Origin: Takakia lepidozioides
Lineage: Eukaryota > Streptophyta > Takakiopsida > Takakiales > Takakiaceae
Length of the DNA: 64,000 nt
Direction of reading: 5' to 3'
Assembly (NCBI GenBank): GCA_030704615.1
Contig: CM060731.1
Coordinates: 26,908,001 to 26,972,000, forward strand
How positions within the stretch are numbered: position 1 is the stretch's first letter; every line of letters starts with the position of its first letter. The notes under the pieces are model-generated. The model saw nothing but the letters and a program-made list of their open reading frames with translations, did not search any database and had not been told where the DNA came from. This document shows, piece by piece, positions 24,272 to 36,200 of the stretch. The position numbers and the translations under genes are program-made.

Positions 24272-27200
24272 GACGGTCGTCCCCACTACCACTTACCGGT
24301 GCCTTCATGACAATGGGGATGCCGCACCGCATATCCGTTCGGACAGCCATACACCCTTGCCTTCATGACAGAGGGGACAGAAATGCGGTGCCGCATTTCC
24401 GTCCGGACTGCCATTAGACCTTGCCTTCATGACAATGGGGACGGATATGCGGTGCCGCATTTCAGTCCCCACTACCAGTTACCCTTGCCTCCATAATAGT
24501 AGGACAGAAATGTGGCACAGCATTTCCGTCCCACCTACTATACACCCTTGCCTTCATGACAGTGGGGACGGAAAATCGGTTTCGCATTTCCGTCCAGACT
24601 GCCCTGAGACCTTCCTTCAAGACATTGGGGACGGAAATGCGGTGCCGCATTTCCGTCCGGACTGCCATTGGACCTTCCCTTCATGACAGTGGGGACGGAT
24701 GGAAATGCAGTGTCGCATTTCCGTCCTGACTGCCATTGGACCTTGCCATCATTACAGTGGGGACGGACGGAAATGCTGCGTTTCCGTCCGGACTGCCATT
24801 GGACCTTGCCTACACTACAGTGGGGACGGAAACGCAGTGCCGCTTTTCCGTCCGGACTGCCGGAAGACCTTGCATTCATAACAGTGGGGACGCAAATGCG
24901 GTGCCGCATTTCGGCCGTCCCCACTACCAGTTACCCTTGCCTCCATAACAGTGGGATGGAAATGCGGTGCCGCATTTCAGTCGCCACTACCAGTTACCCT
25001 TGCCTCCATGACAGTGTTCCGTCCCACCTGCCATACACCCATTGCCTTCTGGAAATGCGGCGCCGCATTTCTATCCAACGACGATGACTATAGAGAAAAA
25101 AAAATTAGGGTTCTGGTTTTTCTTACCCGCCACCCCCCTGTGGTCGGAAATGCGGCACCGCATTTCCATCCAACGGGTAGAGCTAGAAAAAACAAGGAAA
25201 TTTTTTTTTTTGGATTTTTTTTTCTCTACCCCCTATAGGCCGAAATGCGGCGCCGCATTTCAATCCAGCGGCGATGAGAAGAGAAAAGAAAAATTTTTAC
25301 GGTTATTTTCTTCCCCCCCTCTACCCCCTGTTGTTGGAAATGCGGCATCGCATTTCGATCCTGCGGGGATGACTAGAGAGGGCAAAAAAAAAAACAAAAA
25401 AAAAAACTTCATTTATTTATTTATTTTTTGCCTTTCACCCCTATGGACGCAAATGCGGCGCCGCATTTCAATCCAGCGGCGATGACAAGAGGAAGAAAAA
25501 CGGTTAGGGTTATTTTTTTCCCCCTTCTACCCCTTGTTGTTGGAAATGCGGCACCGCATTTCCATCCAGCGGGGATGACTAAAAAAACTGGGGGGGGGAT
25601 TTTTTTTTGTCCCCACCCCTATGGACGGAAATGTGGCACCGCATTTCAATCCAGCGACGATGACAAGAGGAAAAAAAATGGTTAGGATTATTTTTTTCCC
25701 CCCTTCTATCCCCTGTTGTTGGAAATGCGGCGCCGCATTTCCATCCAGCGGGGATGACTAAGGGCGGGGGGGAAAGAAAAAAATAAATAAATAAAAAAAA
25801 AAAAAATAAATAAAAATTGTCCCCACCCCTATGGGCGGAAATGCGGCGCCGCATTTCAATACAGCGGCGATGACAAGAGGAAAAAAACGGTTAGGGTTAT
25901 TTTTTTTCCCCCTTCCATCCCCTGTTGTTGGAAATGTGGCGCCGCATTTCCATCCAGCGGGGATGACTAGAGGGGGGCGGGGGAGGGGGGAAAAAACAAA
26001 CAAAGAAAAAACAAAAACTTTTTTTGTCCCCACCCCTATGGACGGAAATGCGGCGCCGCATTTCAATTTAGTGGCGATGACAAGAAAAAATAAAGTTAGG
26101 GTTGCTTTTTCCACCCCCCCCCCCCCCCCCCCCTCTACCCTCTGTTGTTGGAAATGCGGCGCCGCATTTCCATCTAGCGGGGATGACAAGAGAAAAAAAA
26201 AAAAAAAAACATAAACTGAGAATTTTTTATATTTTGTTTTCACCCCCTTCGGATGGAAATGCGGCACCGCATTTCAATCCAGCGGCGATGACTAGAGGAA
26301 AAACAATCAGGGGTTATTTCCCCCCTCCCCCCTGTGGTTGAAAATGCGGCGCCGCAATTACCATCCAGCGGGAATGACTAGAGGGGAAAAAAAAAAAACA
26401 CCGTCAAACGACTTTCAAAGAGCACGGGTGGATGGCAGTCGAGACGGAAATGCGGCACCGCATTTCCGTCCTGACTCACATCCCCCTTTGCACGATGATC
26501 ATCATTTGGGGAAAAGAGGTGGGCGGGATGAACCTGGCGACGGAAATGCGCTGCCGCATTTTTGTCCGGACTGACACCTACCGATCACTTTATACCTAGT
26601 GGGACGGAAATGCGGCACCGCATTTCCATCCGGGTTCCCACTGGACCATGTCTTCCTACCATTGTGGATGGATATGTGGTGTCGCATTTCCGTCCTAACT
26701 GACACCTAAGCATCCTTGATACATGGTGGGATGATAATCCGGTGCCGCATTTCCGTCCGGGCTCCCATTCCACCATGCATTTTTAACAGTCTGGACGGAA
26801 ATGCGTTGCCGCATTTTCGTCCGGACTGACACCTAAGCATCCCTTAACACCTGGTGGGACGGAAATACGGCGCCGCATTTCCGTTTGGGGTCCCACATGA
26901 CCATGCCTTTCTACCATTGTGGATGGAAATGCGGTGCCGCATTTCCTAACTCACACCTAAGTATCCTTGATACATGGTGGGATGATAATCCGGTGCCGCA
27001 TTTCCGTCCGGGCTCCCATTCCACCATGCATTTTTAACAGTCTGGACGGAAATGCGGTGCAGCATTTCCGTCTGGGCTCCAACTGTACGATCCCTAAACA
27101 GGTGGTCAGATGGAAATGCGGTGCCGCATTCCCGTCCAGACATTGCTTTCCCGAGAGTCTGGACGGAAACACGCCACCGTATTTCCGTCCGGACTGATAG

Positions 27201-27630
27201 TGGACCATCCCTTCATTTTTGGTGGGACGGAAATGCGGTGCCGCATTTCCGTCTAGAAGACCACTTCAGTTTGCGTACTTGGCAGTTGAAGGGAAATGCG
27301 GCGCCGCATTTCCGTCCAGACTGTCATTGTACATTTTCTTAATGACAGCTTCGACGGAATTGCGGTGCCGCATTCCAGGCCCGCTACCAATTACTCTGGC
27401 AGATAGGACAGCGAAACGGAAGTGTGGCACCGCATTCCCGTCGAACTTGCCAAACAACCTTTTCTTCATGGTAGGATGGCCGCAAATCCAGCCATCCAGC
27501 CTTACCATCCTGAGAATAGGGACGGAAAAGCGGTGCCGTATTTCCGTCCCAGCTGCCCTCCACGCTTGCCTTCAGTAAAGAGGGTTCACGAAGGGGACGG
27601 AAATGCGGTACCGCATTTACCACTGACTGC
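24272..27630. repeat. T1 palindrome array, about 40 copies
   Basis: About 40-43 copies of a near-perfect palindrome, fullest form GGACGGAAATGCGG, two central bases, then CCGCATTTCCGTCC. Spacing is about 60-70 bases in the outer thirds (24272-25030 and 26430-27630) and about 90-115 in the middle, where poly-A, poly-T and C-rich tracts lie between copies and two alternating unit types give a dimeric higher-order repeat. The two central bases are CG, TG or CA. The palindrome is kept much better than the spacers, which suggests selection or copying focused on the dyad. It lies between two divergent genes. The function is unknown; options are cruciform formation, a dimeric protein site, or an intron-borne array as in T3. 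Confidence 0.9.
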
Positions 27631-27996
27631 CATTCTCCCTGGCATCTTTATCCTCTTTCGTGATGCAGTAGGGAGGTATCCTGATCAAACGGCCACTAAT
27701 GCCGCATCGCATTTGGTCTGTTGACTCATAGAGGCTGAAATGGTAGTTGAAGGGGTCATTGCCAACACATATTCGGAGGCGGTAATGCCGGACCGTTGCA
27801 TCATCACTGACTGTCCAGCAGACACTAGACCTCTATTTCTTCGAATTCAATTTTCCAGCGACGTAGGGGCCACCTGCCTCACGAGGAGACACGTAGGCCT
27901 TGACCTTTCGAATCCATACGGTGCATCTCCGCCGTTTGATGTCATCTTTCGCTGGTGACTCTTTCACTGCTCTAACACCCCTTCCAACACCATTCT
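27631..27996. other. T1 region between array and cargo gene
   Basis: One more degenerate core (atgccgcatcgcattt) lies near 27700. A frame at 27740-27958 is open but has no recognisable content. A possible splice acceptor (tttcttctctttag) ends at about 28018, so the array might also be intronic here, but no donor was identified. Confidence 0.4.
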
Positions 27997-30116
27997 TTGC
28001 CTCATTTCTTCTCTTTAGTTTCTCTTATGTTGCACAGCCTCATAGTGAGGTGGTGGAGGGATCGTAGGGCTCTGAAGACCCGCAGGACAAAAAGGAGGAA
28101 GCTACTGCAGCCCGCACACACCCTCGACCTTCTAGCATGGGTCCTCCTGTCGGGCCTAACCTTGTGCGCTTCAAGGACGTGCTTTGGAAAGGTAAAGGTT
28201 TCAAGTCGAAAGCAGCAGAGAAAGAGGCAATTTGACGATGAAGATGATGGAGAGTCGCCAACATGGGTCGTCCCCTTCTCCAAAAAATTAAAGAGCATGA
28301 AGCATCAGGCGGTTGTTGAGGAATATACTACCCCATCGGATCAGTCCCCTTCCCCTACAAAGAGCAGACGGGGCGGTGGAGAATCGGACGAGAACGGAGG
28401 AGTCCCCTTCCCTTGCAAAGAATAAGAAGCAGAAGGGGGCGAAAGCAAGGGCAGAGCAGTCTCCAGCAAAACCCCTCCACATGTTGAAGCTCAGTTCTTG
28501 CAGGAGTTTCAGAAGGAAACCGGGGGCAACTCTGCAGAAGCTCGGGCAGCTGCTCCGACGACGATTTCTAGCACTCCTGTCCTGGTCGATCTTTCAGCGG
28601 ATGAAGGTGTTGTTTCTTAACATGGGGAGCTCGACTTCTCCTACCTAGAATAGGACTTTCGTGATAATAGGGGAGGTATGGACGACTACATTCTCCCACA
28701 TGATCTGCCCGGCTACATTCCCAAGAATACAGGCACGGCTCTGGGTGGTCCATCTGAACAGCCCCTTCCCCCACCCCCAAAAATGTCGCAAGAGGATTTT
28801 CAGAGTGCAGAGAATCAAATGTTGGAGGAGACTCACAACAGCATTGGCAGAGTTCTTAGGACCAAGGTCTTCCCTTGCACACTGCGAATTCCACTCTGTC
28901 GAATGGTCTCCCTCCTGATAGTGAGGCTTGCTCTCGCAAGGGATGTGGATAAGATGAAGTTCGCATTCCAAGAAGGCTATTGGCTGGGGTCTGCCGCCTT
29001 CTATGTTTCCATTGAGAATGAGGAAGGTGGATCGCATGCCCGACAACAGAAGAGTTAGCAGCCTAGGGTCCCCACTACCACACTCGCAACACGGAATTCA
29101 AAAAAATGCTGAAGGATGATGGCGGTGTTTGGTGGCCAGCCAAAATCCCCTCTAACCCCTCTTACTATGAAAGCTGTGAAAACTGGCTCAGCAAAGAAGA
29201 CACTCTTCAACCTCCCGGGGGGGCACCCGTGCGAGCTAGTGGAAATGAAGGGCAGGCCAAAGTTGGAGCCAAAAACAGTGATTCAGTGTGCGAATGAGAG
29301 TTTTTTGAGGGCATTGGATGGCCGGCCGGCCGCCAAGTTAGCACACATCAAGCAAATGGAAGGCCTGAAAGCCAAAGCTCTAAGGAAGGCGACTGCAGAA
29401 GAGCCTGTAGACACTCCAGGATTTGTAGCCACAATGGATTTCTTTGCAATGACAAGTGAAGGGAAGAATTGCATGAGGCGTGGAAAACGGACCGACTGGT
29501 CATTGATTTGATCATCTTTGGATATTCCAGATGGAGAGCCTCTGGAAGGACTGGATATTGTGCCCTCTTGGAGCAAGTATTTCTGAGGACTTTTGGAAGA
29601 AAGGGTTTGGGCTAGCCTGCATGGTATTGGATGACAAAGGTTGTGTGGTGGTCCTTGCCAGCAAAGGCAAAAACACAGAGGCGGGAATTGCCAAGTGGAC
29701 CCGTAAGAGTGGCATCCCAATTCTGAAGAAGATGTGGACCTGCATCAACTCAATGGGCCTGGAATGCGGTGCCAAATTTTGCTTATGAATGGGGTCCATT
29801 GGATTTCGGCGGCACGGCATCCTTGCAAAGGAATTGCGGACGATGCTACACGAACAGTATTTCAGCACTCAGGAGACTATGTATGGAGATGAGAATGAGT
29901 TTGCAGACATTGCCCTTCATTGCTTATACTCCACAAGATATTTGATTTCCCCCCTTACAGGGACTTGCACGGATGAAGATTGGCGGCTCTATGAATGGAG
30001 CCGTTTTCAGTTTCCATCTGTGCCATGGAAAAAAATGCCGCTTTTCTCATCGGACTGTACGTACCCAGTGGAAATAAGGTGCCGCAATTGCTTTCACGGA
30101 TCCTATGACCGCGGAT
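27997..30116 (+). pseudogene. T1 cargo gene, unknown function (broken)
   Basis: Several plus-strand frames in series (27997-28425, 28678-29058, 29116-29511, 29531-29788, 29789-30118) read as one gene cut by stops and shifts. The first part is basic then acidic (RRTKRRK, FDDEDDGES) with a Ser/Pro-rich stretch. The second has LRIPLCRMVSL...GSAAFYVS, matching IPLCRMISM...GSAVFYVS in T3 exon 3. Later parts (LPGGHPCELVEMKGRPK, FGLACMVLDDKGCVVVLA) have no counterpart because T3 is cut. I recognise no family. Conservation of the same gene beside a palindrome array in T1 and T3 makes it a genuine T-family gene. Extra array-type palindromes lie near 29763 and 30070. Confidence 0.65.
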
Positions 30117-30179
30117 AAGTACCCTATTCCTGTGGACAATCATTTCTGAAAAAAATTACTGCTCATGATTTTTTCGGCA

Positions 30180-30225
30180 GTTACGAGTCTGCTCATGGCT
30201 CATGGCTCATGAAATAGCAGCCCCC
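30180..30225 (-). repeat. T1 right terminal inverted repeat
   Basis: ggctcatggctcatgaaatagcagccccc is the inverted counterpart of the left end. It is immediately followed by TTGCAA at 30226-30231, the second target-site copy. Confidence 0.8.
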
Positions 30226-30297
30226 TTGCAACGTAGGCAAATTTTCTTGTGAGTTGTATCAGGAAACTGGCGCCTTACGAAAAGGGAGTCAGTTATT
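30226..30297 (+). pseudogene. gag: chromovirus A gag-protease linker, stranded fragment
   Basis: These bases continue the gag frame interrupted at 22384: the codons after TTGCAA read NVGKFSCELYQETGALRKGS. They end at about 30297, where element B1 resumes. The next stretch of A ([16 protein letters not shown]) is at 8545 on the minus strand, so this is the partner of inversion junction 1. Confidence 0.75.
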
Positions 30298-30302
30298 GAA
30301 CT
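30292..30302. other. inversion junction 2: A gag joined to B1 RT
   Basis: To the left is A gag, to the right the B RT frame from NSGVLLGHIVC. It is the reciprocal of the junction at 8546. Flipping 8546-30297 rejoins both elements in order and orientation with at most a few bases lost or gained. Confidence 0.85.
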
Positions 30303-32184
30303 CAGGGGTGCTTCTGGGACACATTGTGTGTAAGAAGAGACTTCTTCTGGATCCCAGGAAGACAGAGGCCATTAAAGCCTCTCCACCACCAGTGAATGTC
30401 AAGAATATAAGGAGATTCCTTGGGCAAACCAGTTATTACAGAAGATTTGTCAAAAGATATGCACAAATAGCAGCACCATTGAGCAAGCTTCTAAAGAAAG
30501 ATGCAGTGTTTGCATGGACAGCTGAATGTCAACAGGCTTTTGAGGAACTTACATTGTCAGTAACAACTACACCTGTGCTGATTAACCCTCACTGGCATGT
30601 AGTATTTCATGTTCACTGTGATGCATCAGGGGAAGCGTTGGGAGCGGTGTTAGCCCAGAATGTAACAGGAAATATAGATTCACCTGTGTACTATGCTAGC
30701 AGGTTGATGAACAGTGCTGAAAGGAACTATAGCACAACTGAAAGGGAAGCACTGGCAATGATTTATGCAGTAAATAAATTCAGGCATTACCTATTGGGAA
30801 GAAAGTTTATGTTTTATGTGGATCACCAGGCTCTGATATATCTGGTGAACAAACCTTTGATAAGTGGAAGGATAGCGAGGTGGTTAATAATCTTGCATGA
30901 GTTTGAGTTCGAAGTTGTTTACAAGCCTGGCCGTTTGCATCTTGTGGCAGATCATTTGTCACGACTAACAACAGGAGAGGCCGCCACAGGAGTAGACGAT
31001 CAGTTATCTGATGCAAGTTTATTTGTAATGGAGGTGCAAGGAAGTGCAGATGAATGGTTAGATTGGCAGTGGCCAATCAGATACTACCTTACTCATGGTC
31101 AATGCCCACCTAGTTATGGTAAGGAGCAGAGGAAGAGAATCGCTATCAAGGCTTTACCTTATACTATGGTAGGAAGCAGAATGTATAAGCTAGGACCTGA
31201 TGGAGTACTAAAACGATGCTTGTACCACCATGAAGTAAATAAAGTTTTGGAGGAAGTTCATAAAGGAGTGGCTGGAGGTCATTTTGGAGAAGAGACTACC
31301 AGTAGGAAGATACTACTCGCAGGTTACTGGTGGCCTACTTTGTTCAAAGATGTACACAAATATTGTCAGAGTTGTGATGAATGTCAGAGGCTAGGACCTT
31401 TGCAGAGATCTGGAAGGATGGCCTTGCATCCTACAATGCCTACGGAACCATTTCAGAAATGGGGACTAGACTTTGTTGGACCAATTAACCCACCAGCCAA
31501 GAATACACGGAACAGGTACATAATTAGAGCCACTGATTATACTACGAAGTGAGCGGAAGCTAAAGCTTTGAGGGACAACACAGCCAAGTCCACAGCAAGG
31601 TTCATGTATGAGAACATACTTACACGATTTGGCTGTCCCTTGGAATTTATCAGTGATCAGGGAAGTCACTTCATTAATGAGACCATTGAAATATTGACTA
31701 AAGAGTTCATGATTGTGCATAAAAAGAGTACAACATATTACCCACAGGGTAATGGGCAGGCAGAGGCTACCAACAAAATACTATGTACTATCTTGACTAA
31801 GATAGTCAATGCAAACAGACGGATTGGGATACAAAGCTGCTGACAGCTTTGTGGTCATACATGACTTCATATAAAGTCACCACTAAGTATACACCATTCC
31901 AATTAGTTTATGGTATGGAAGCCTTACTTCCAGTGGAATTCCTGTTACCTACCATGAGAACGGAATGGGGAAAGAGAATGGAATTGCAAGATTCCATTAA
32001 GGTCAGGAAACATGAATTATACCATGTGGAAGAAGTACGTGCTGATGTAGCTGATAATATGACCAGAATTCACATGAAGAGGAAGGAACAGTTTGATGAA
32101 GGCAAGTTAAAAACTTTTAAGACGAAAGATTTGGTTCTATGGTTGCAGAAGAAGGGAAAGATTAAAGCTTCTAAGCTTAAATGA
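30298..32184 (+). pseudogene. pol: element B1 pol, 3' half: RT end, RNase H, integrase
   Basis: Continues the RT begun at 8546-12264. RNase H spans about 30600-30960 (HCDASGEALGAVLAQN, STTEREALAM, HLVADHLSRL). The integrase zinc finger (HKGVAGGHF...CQSCDEC) is near 31260-31385, followed by catalytic GLDFVGP, ISDQGSHF and GQAEATNK. Three lesions disable it: TGA at 31550-31552 where B3 has Trp (TTKW), a one-base loss near 31816, and TGA at 32182-32184 where B3 reads KSPWK. The RT and RNase H part (432 residues) is open. Confidence 0.92.
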
Positions 32185-32199
32185 CCATGGAAAGGACCT

Positions 32200-33127
32200 T
32201 ATGTCATACAAAAGATGTATGATAACAACACCGCCATGTTACAAATCATTAACAAAGAAATGCTGGGAAGAGTCAATGCCAATAAGTTGAAGGGGTACAG
32301 TGGTATCCATGACAAACCATTGCAGCATGATTTGCATGTTGAAACGCAAGAGCAGTCACGGGCTGCGCCAGTGTTACCAACGGAGTATGGAGCACTTGTC
32401 GCTAGGCTGAGCATATATGACCAGGGCGGGCAGAACAACCGTGACACAGCCTATCACAGCCCATCACGACGAGACACAGCTTATCACAGCCTATCACAGC
32501 CCATCAAGGCGCGACACAGCCTATCACGTCCCATCACGACGTGACACAGCCTATCACAGCCCATCACGGCGCGACACGACATATCACAGCCCAGCACGGC
32601 GCAACACAACCTATCACAGCCCAGCACAGCGCAACACAACCTATCACAACCTACCACAGCGTGTCACAACCTATCACAGCTTCCCACAGTGCATCACAGC
32701 CTATCAGAGCGTACCACAGTATGACACAGCCTGTCACAGCTCAACACAGCCTACTAGGGTTATACAATCCATAGAATCAGTGACAGGTGGACGCATGATA
32801 ACTTCAGGGAAATGGCCGGCGGAAGAAAGGACGGAAGCCAGTTTAGAAATGGACACGTGGAAGTCAGGGCGCGACACACAGCTGAGAAGGAAGTACAAGA
32901 ACAGGTGTCATCAAGAAAGAGGACAAGAATGGCCGTCAAAGTACCTATTTAGCGCGTCAATTCGAATGAATGGCGGGCCCATTAATGAATACAGAAAAGG
33001 GGCAACAGAACAAACGGCAAGTACAGAAAAACAAATTTTTTGTCACATGTGTTATCCTAGTGGACAGTCCAGCAAGGAAAGTCCACTAAAGAAAATTAAA
33101 TCTAAAATCCAGTCACAGAAGTTATAG
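32200..33127 (+). CDS. element B1 linker with ten-residue repeats
   Basis: After the integrase C-terminus (NNTAMLQ, ANKLKGYSGIHDKPLQHD) a tandem repeat block at about 32440-32757 encodes RRDTAYHSPS-type units, diverging toward the end (RRNTTYHSPA, QRVTTYHSF). A basic, Ser/Lys-rich stretch follows (GGRMITSGKWPAEERTEAS, ESPLKKIKSKIQ) and the frame stops at 33127. In B3 the same frame continues without a stop into the accessory protein. The repeat is tyrosine-, serine- and proline-rich and resembles low-complexity scaffold repeats; its role is unknown. Confidence 0.65.
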
Positions 33128-33247
33128 CCAATCAAAAGCCAGAAAAAGGATCAAGAAATTGGAGGCAATTTAAGCGCAACAGTCGGCGTCGTTCTAAGTA
33201 ACGGGCGTCTCGACGGGACAAACCATCAATGCTATAGCTTTGAAGCT

Positions 33248-36200
33248 ATGGAGGAACTAACAGACTATACGCTCGTAATATTACTTACGCAGTGGCATAG
33301 GGACGAAAGAACAGAGCGGATCTTTTCTCTTGATCGATGCTTGCAAGCCCCGCAGGCTTACAAGAAATTACCCATAGCTTTTTGTGGCAACCATACTTTT
33401 ATGCTTTGTGCCCTCCACGCATTTCTTCAATTGTTACAGCCGAAACATTTCTGTGGGTCTAGAATGAAGAGAGTGAGAGGAATGGAGGAAATCAGGGTGA
33501 AGAGCACCACAATTCTGCAGAAACAAACGATTGCTACTCCACAAGCGGTACAGTTACTGAAGGAGCTGCGATTGCAAGGATTGCAAAACAAAGATTGGAC
33601 ATTGCACCATAGACAATACATGTTACAATTCTTGCAGAACTTTGAGCCTAAGACAGGAGCAACAACGGTGAAGGGAGTTGAATTAGAAATTACTCCCCTA
33701 TACCTACAGCAATTGTTTCAATTGCCAGCAGGTCAGGTGCATGTGGAGGAGCACAGGGCAAGACTGCAAATAGGGGACTTATTCCAAGAAGGGAGTTTCT
33801 TTAAAACTCAGGGTTATGCTTGTACCAAGGCCGTGTACCCAGGGCTAAAGGAGGTAGGCCAGGTATTGAACGTTCTGTTTGCCATGAAACAGAACCAACA
33901 GTATTTGAGCAGATCCTTCACAGAGGAAATACTCAAAGCCCTGAGATGAGAAGAGGTAGAATGGGCGGATATAATGTACAACGCACTGGTAGAGGAGATG
34001 AAAAGATTATAGGGTATTGCCGCAAAGTCTCCTATCATAGTGTCTGGCCCAATCATTGCTCAAATAATTCTTGATTCTGGCATCCTTGATGCTCGAGAAA
34101 GAAAGGAGATGAGAGTGTTTGAGCCAGAAACCACTGCAATGGAAGAGCAAGGCTCTTCACACAGTGAGGGGGGACTGGCAGGGCAACCCAATAATAAGAG
34201 ACAGAGGCGGGGAAAGACTGTAGTGGCGGATCCATTGGCTTCACGGAATCCGCATGATAATGTTTCCCAAGATTTTGTGCAGGAAGGGGCACAGCAGCAC
34301 AGAGAACTGCTATTACTGGAAGCAGGACCTTCAGAGAGGGAAGAGGAAGTTATTTCAGTATCATAGCCATCACAGCTAGATGATCGGCTTGTCAAAAGGT
34401 TATCACAAGTTGTCCATGCAGCTCAACCAGAAATAATTGATTTGGAAAAAGAAGGGTTAGATATTCCCACTACAGAACAGATAGTGGCAGAAATTGAGAA
34501 GGGGGACCTTCTCTATGAATATTCTGGTCTGGTCAAGGAGACAGAGATTCCAGAGGGGCAAGAGTTGCCCAAGGGAAATCCTGAGGTGCATATAATACAC
34601 ACACCTGTGCCGGAGGTACCACAGGTAGAATGTCAAGACACTGCAGCACCGGTGATGGATGAAGTGGTTAAGGAAGAAAATTTGGTGGGACAATGGCCTG
34701 AGTGGTTCGTGAGACATCACACTGTTGAGGATCAGGGAGAACAGCAACAAGTTCACCATGATGAACCTCAACAGGCAATGCTTATGAGTTCCATAGGCAG
34801 GACACTTAATTTGTTGGGGACTTATGTCAAATCCCATGTTCCAACTACCCAATTGACAACCTTGAGAGAGGAACTCAGGAAGGAGTTTGAGGCTCGACTA
34901 GCCACTGAGTGTGCAAACAAGGTCGATGAGTCACTCTCAAGATGCAGCAAGACTTGGAGAATACAGAAGCGGCTTTGCAATTGGCCAAGGAACAATTGAT
35001 TGAGGCAGGCCTCGCGCAAGACCAATTGCACGAAGCACATAAGCAACAGCTATACCAAATGCAGGTGAAGCATGAAAGCAAGTTGCAAGAAGTGAATGCA
35101 CTACATACGGAGTTGCAAACAGTGCATGACAGGATGGCCATACAATGTGCTACATTCACAACTATGCTTGACCAAAGTACAAAAGAAATAAACAGTCAAG
35201 CGGAAAGATGTACGAAGGCAGAAGCAGAGAATGTTGAACAAATGAAACTCATTGTCGATATGAAGAATACAATCTGTCGCAATGAGGATACTTTCAAGCA
35301 ATACAGGCAGGTTGAAGCTGACAAAGAGAGGCACATCCTGGAGTTGCAACAAACGGTCATGGCCAATAGAAATGAAATCTCGGTCACTAACAAGGCTTGG
35401 AAGGAAGCCAATAATCTACTTGCTGCCTATGCGAATTTGGTTGAACCTCATGCGAAAAGCATTGAGGCTTTACAACAGCAGTTAGATGTGTACAAACTAA
35501 GAGAGGAGCACACTCTCAGAGAAACCACAAGCAACTTGGTGGATAACCACCTTATGCAGGTCTGGTTAGCACAAGGGCCAGTGGAGGGCAAAGCACCACG
35601 AAAGCTCACCCAAAGCGAGATGAATGAGCTCAGACTGCAAGTGCAGAACATTGCCACAACTACTATAGACAATGTCTATAGTAGAATAGCGGAGTTACAG
35701 GAGGATGTAGACGGACTGCAGACTCAAGTGGAGGACCTCACTTCAAATATCAACAAAAAAGTCTATATACCTGAGCAACAGCTAATGGCTTCTTATTTAC
35801 AAGCCAGAACTTTGGCTTTTCAGTCTTCTTCACAGGAGGTGCAGGAGATGCCAATGATACAAGAGCCAGTGCCACCAACACCACAACAAGTCACTGTGCC
35901 AGTAGTTGACCCTCTTGTTACTACAACCACACCACAGCCACCACAGCCTGAGGTATGGGGCAATGCTGCTTTTAACCCACCTAAAACTCCAGCTGCAAGG
36001 GAGTACAGTAGGGCTATGATTATGCCCTTCAACCAAATTCCCATCATGTTGGATTTGGCTTGGAAAGAATTTAGTCCTCCGCAATCATTGGCACATTACT
36101 ACCAAATCATGCGCATTTGGCTGCCAGTGGCAACTAGGACTAAAGTTCTTCCGAACAATTGACCAATTGAGGATCATCACTTTGCACAATACTGGCATGA

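Larger units (their letters stand above)
22385..30225. mobile_element. DNA transposon T1 (7.84 kb) with palindrome array
   Basis: Ends are imperfect inverted repeats: GGGAGGTTTACTATTTCATGAGC on the left and, inverted, GGGGGCTGCTATTTCATGAGC on the right, each followed by several CATGAGC copies. It is flanked by TTGCAA on both sides and sits in chromovirus A gag. It holds a minus-strand SWIM zinc-finger gene (23294-24115), a long palindrome array (24272-27630) and a plus-strand cargo gene (27997-30116). T2 (44268-46718) and T3 (47468-50983) are relatives. SWIM fingers occur in plant MULE transposases, but I see no DDE transposase domain and the duplication is six bases rather than the usual 9-11 of Mutator elements, so superfamily is open. 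T1 may be non-autonomous. Confidence 0.8.

Noticed and set aside
24300-27620. Many short ORFs through the palindrome array with repeated GNAAPHF-like peptides
   Set aside because: They appear in several frames and both strands because the repeat is a palindrome; they are by-products of repeat sequence.
24272-27630. CRISPR-like array
   Set aside because: The repeats are palindromes with related, degenerate spacers in a eukaryotic transposon. Unit length varies and spacers are not unique.
29789-30118. Ulp1-like protease in T1 cargo (an HW pair near 29800 in one frame)
   Set aside because: No Asp, Gln or Cys catalytic partners could be placed, so the resemblance is too thin.
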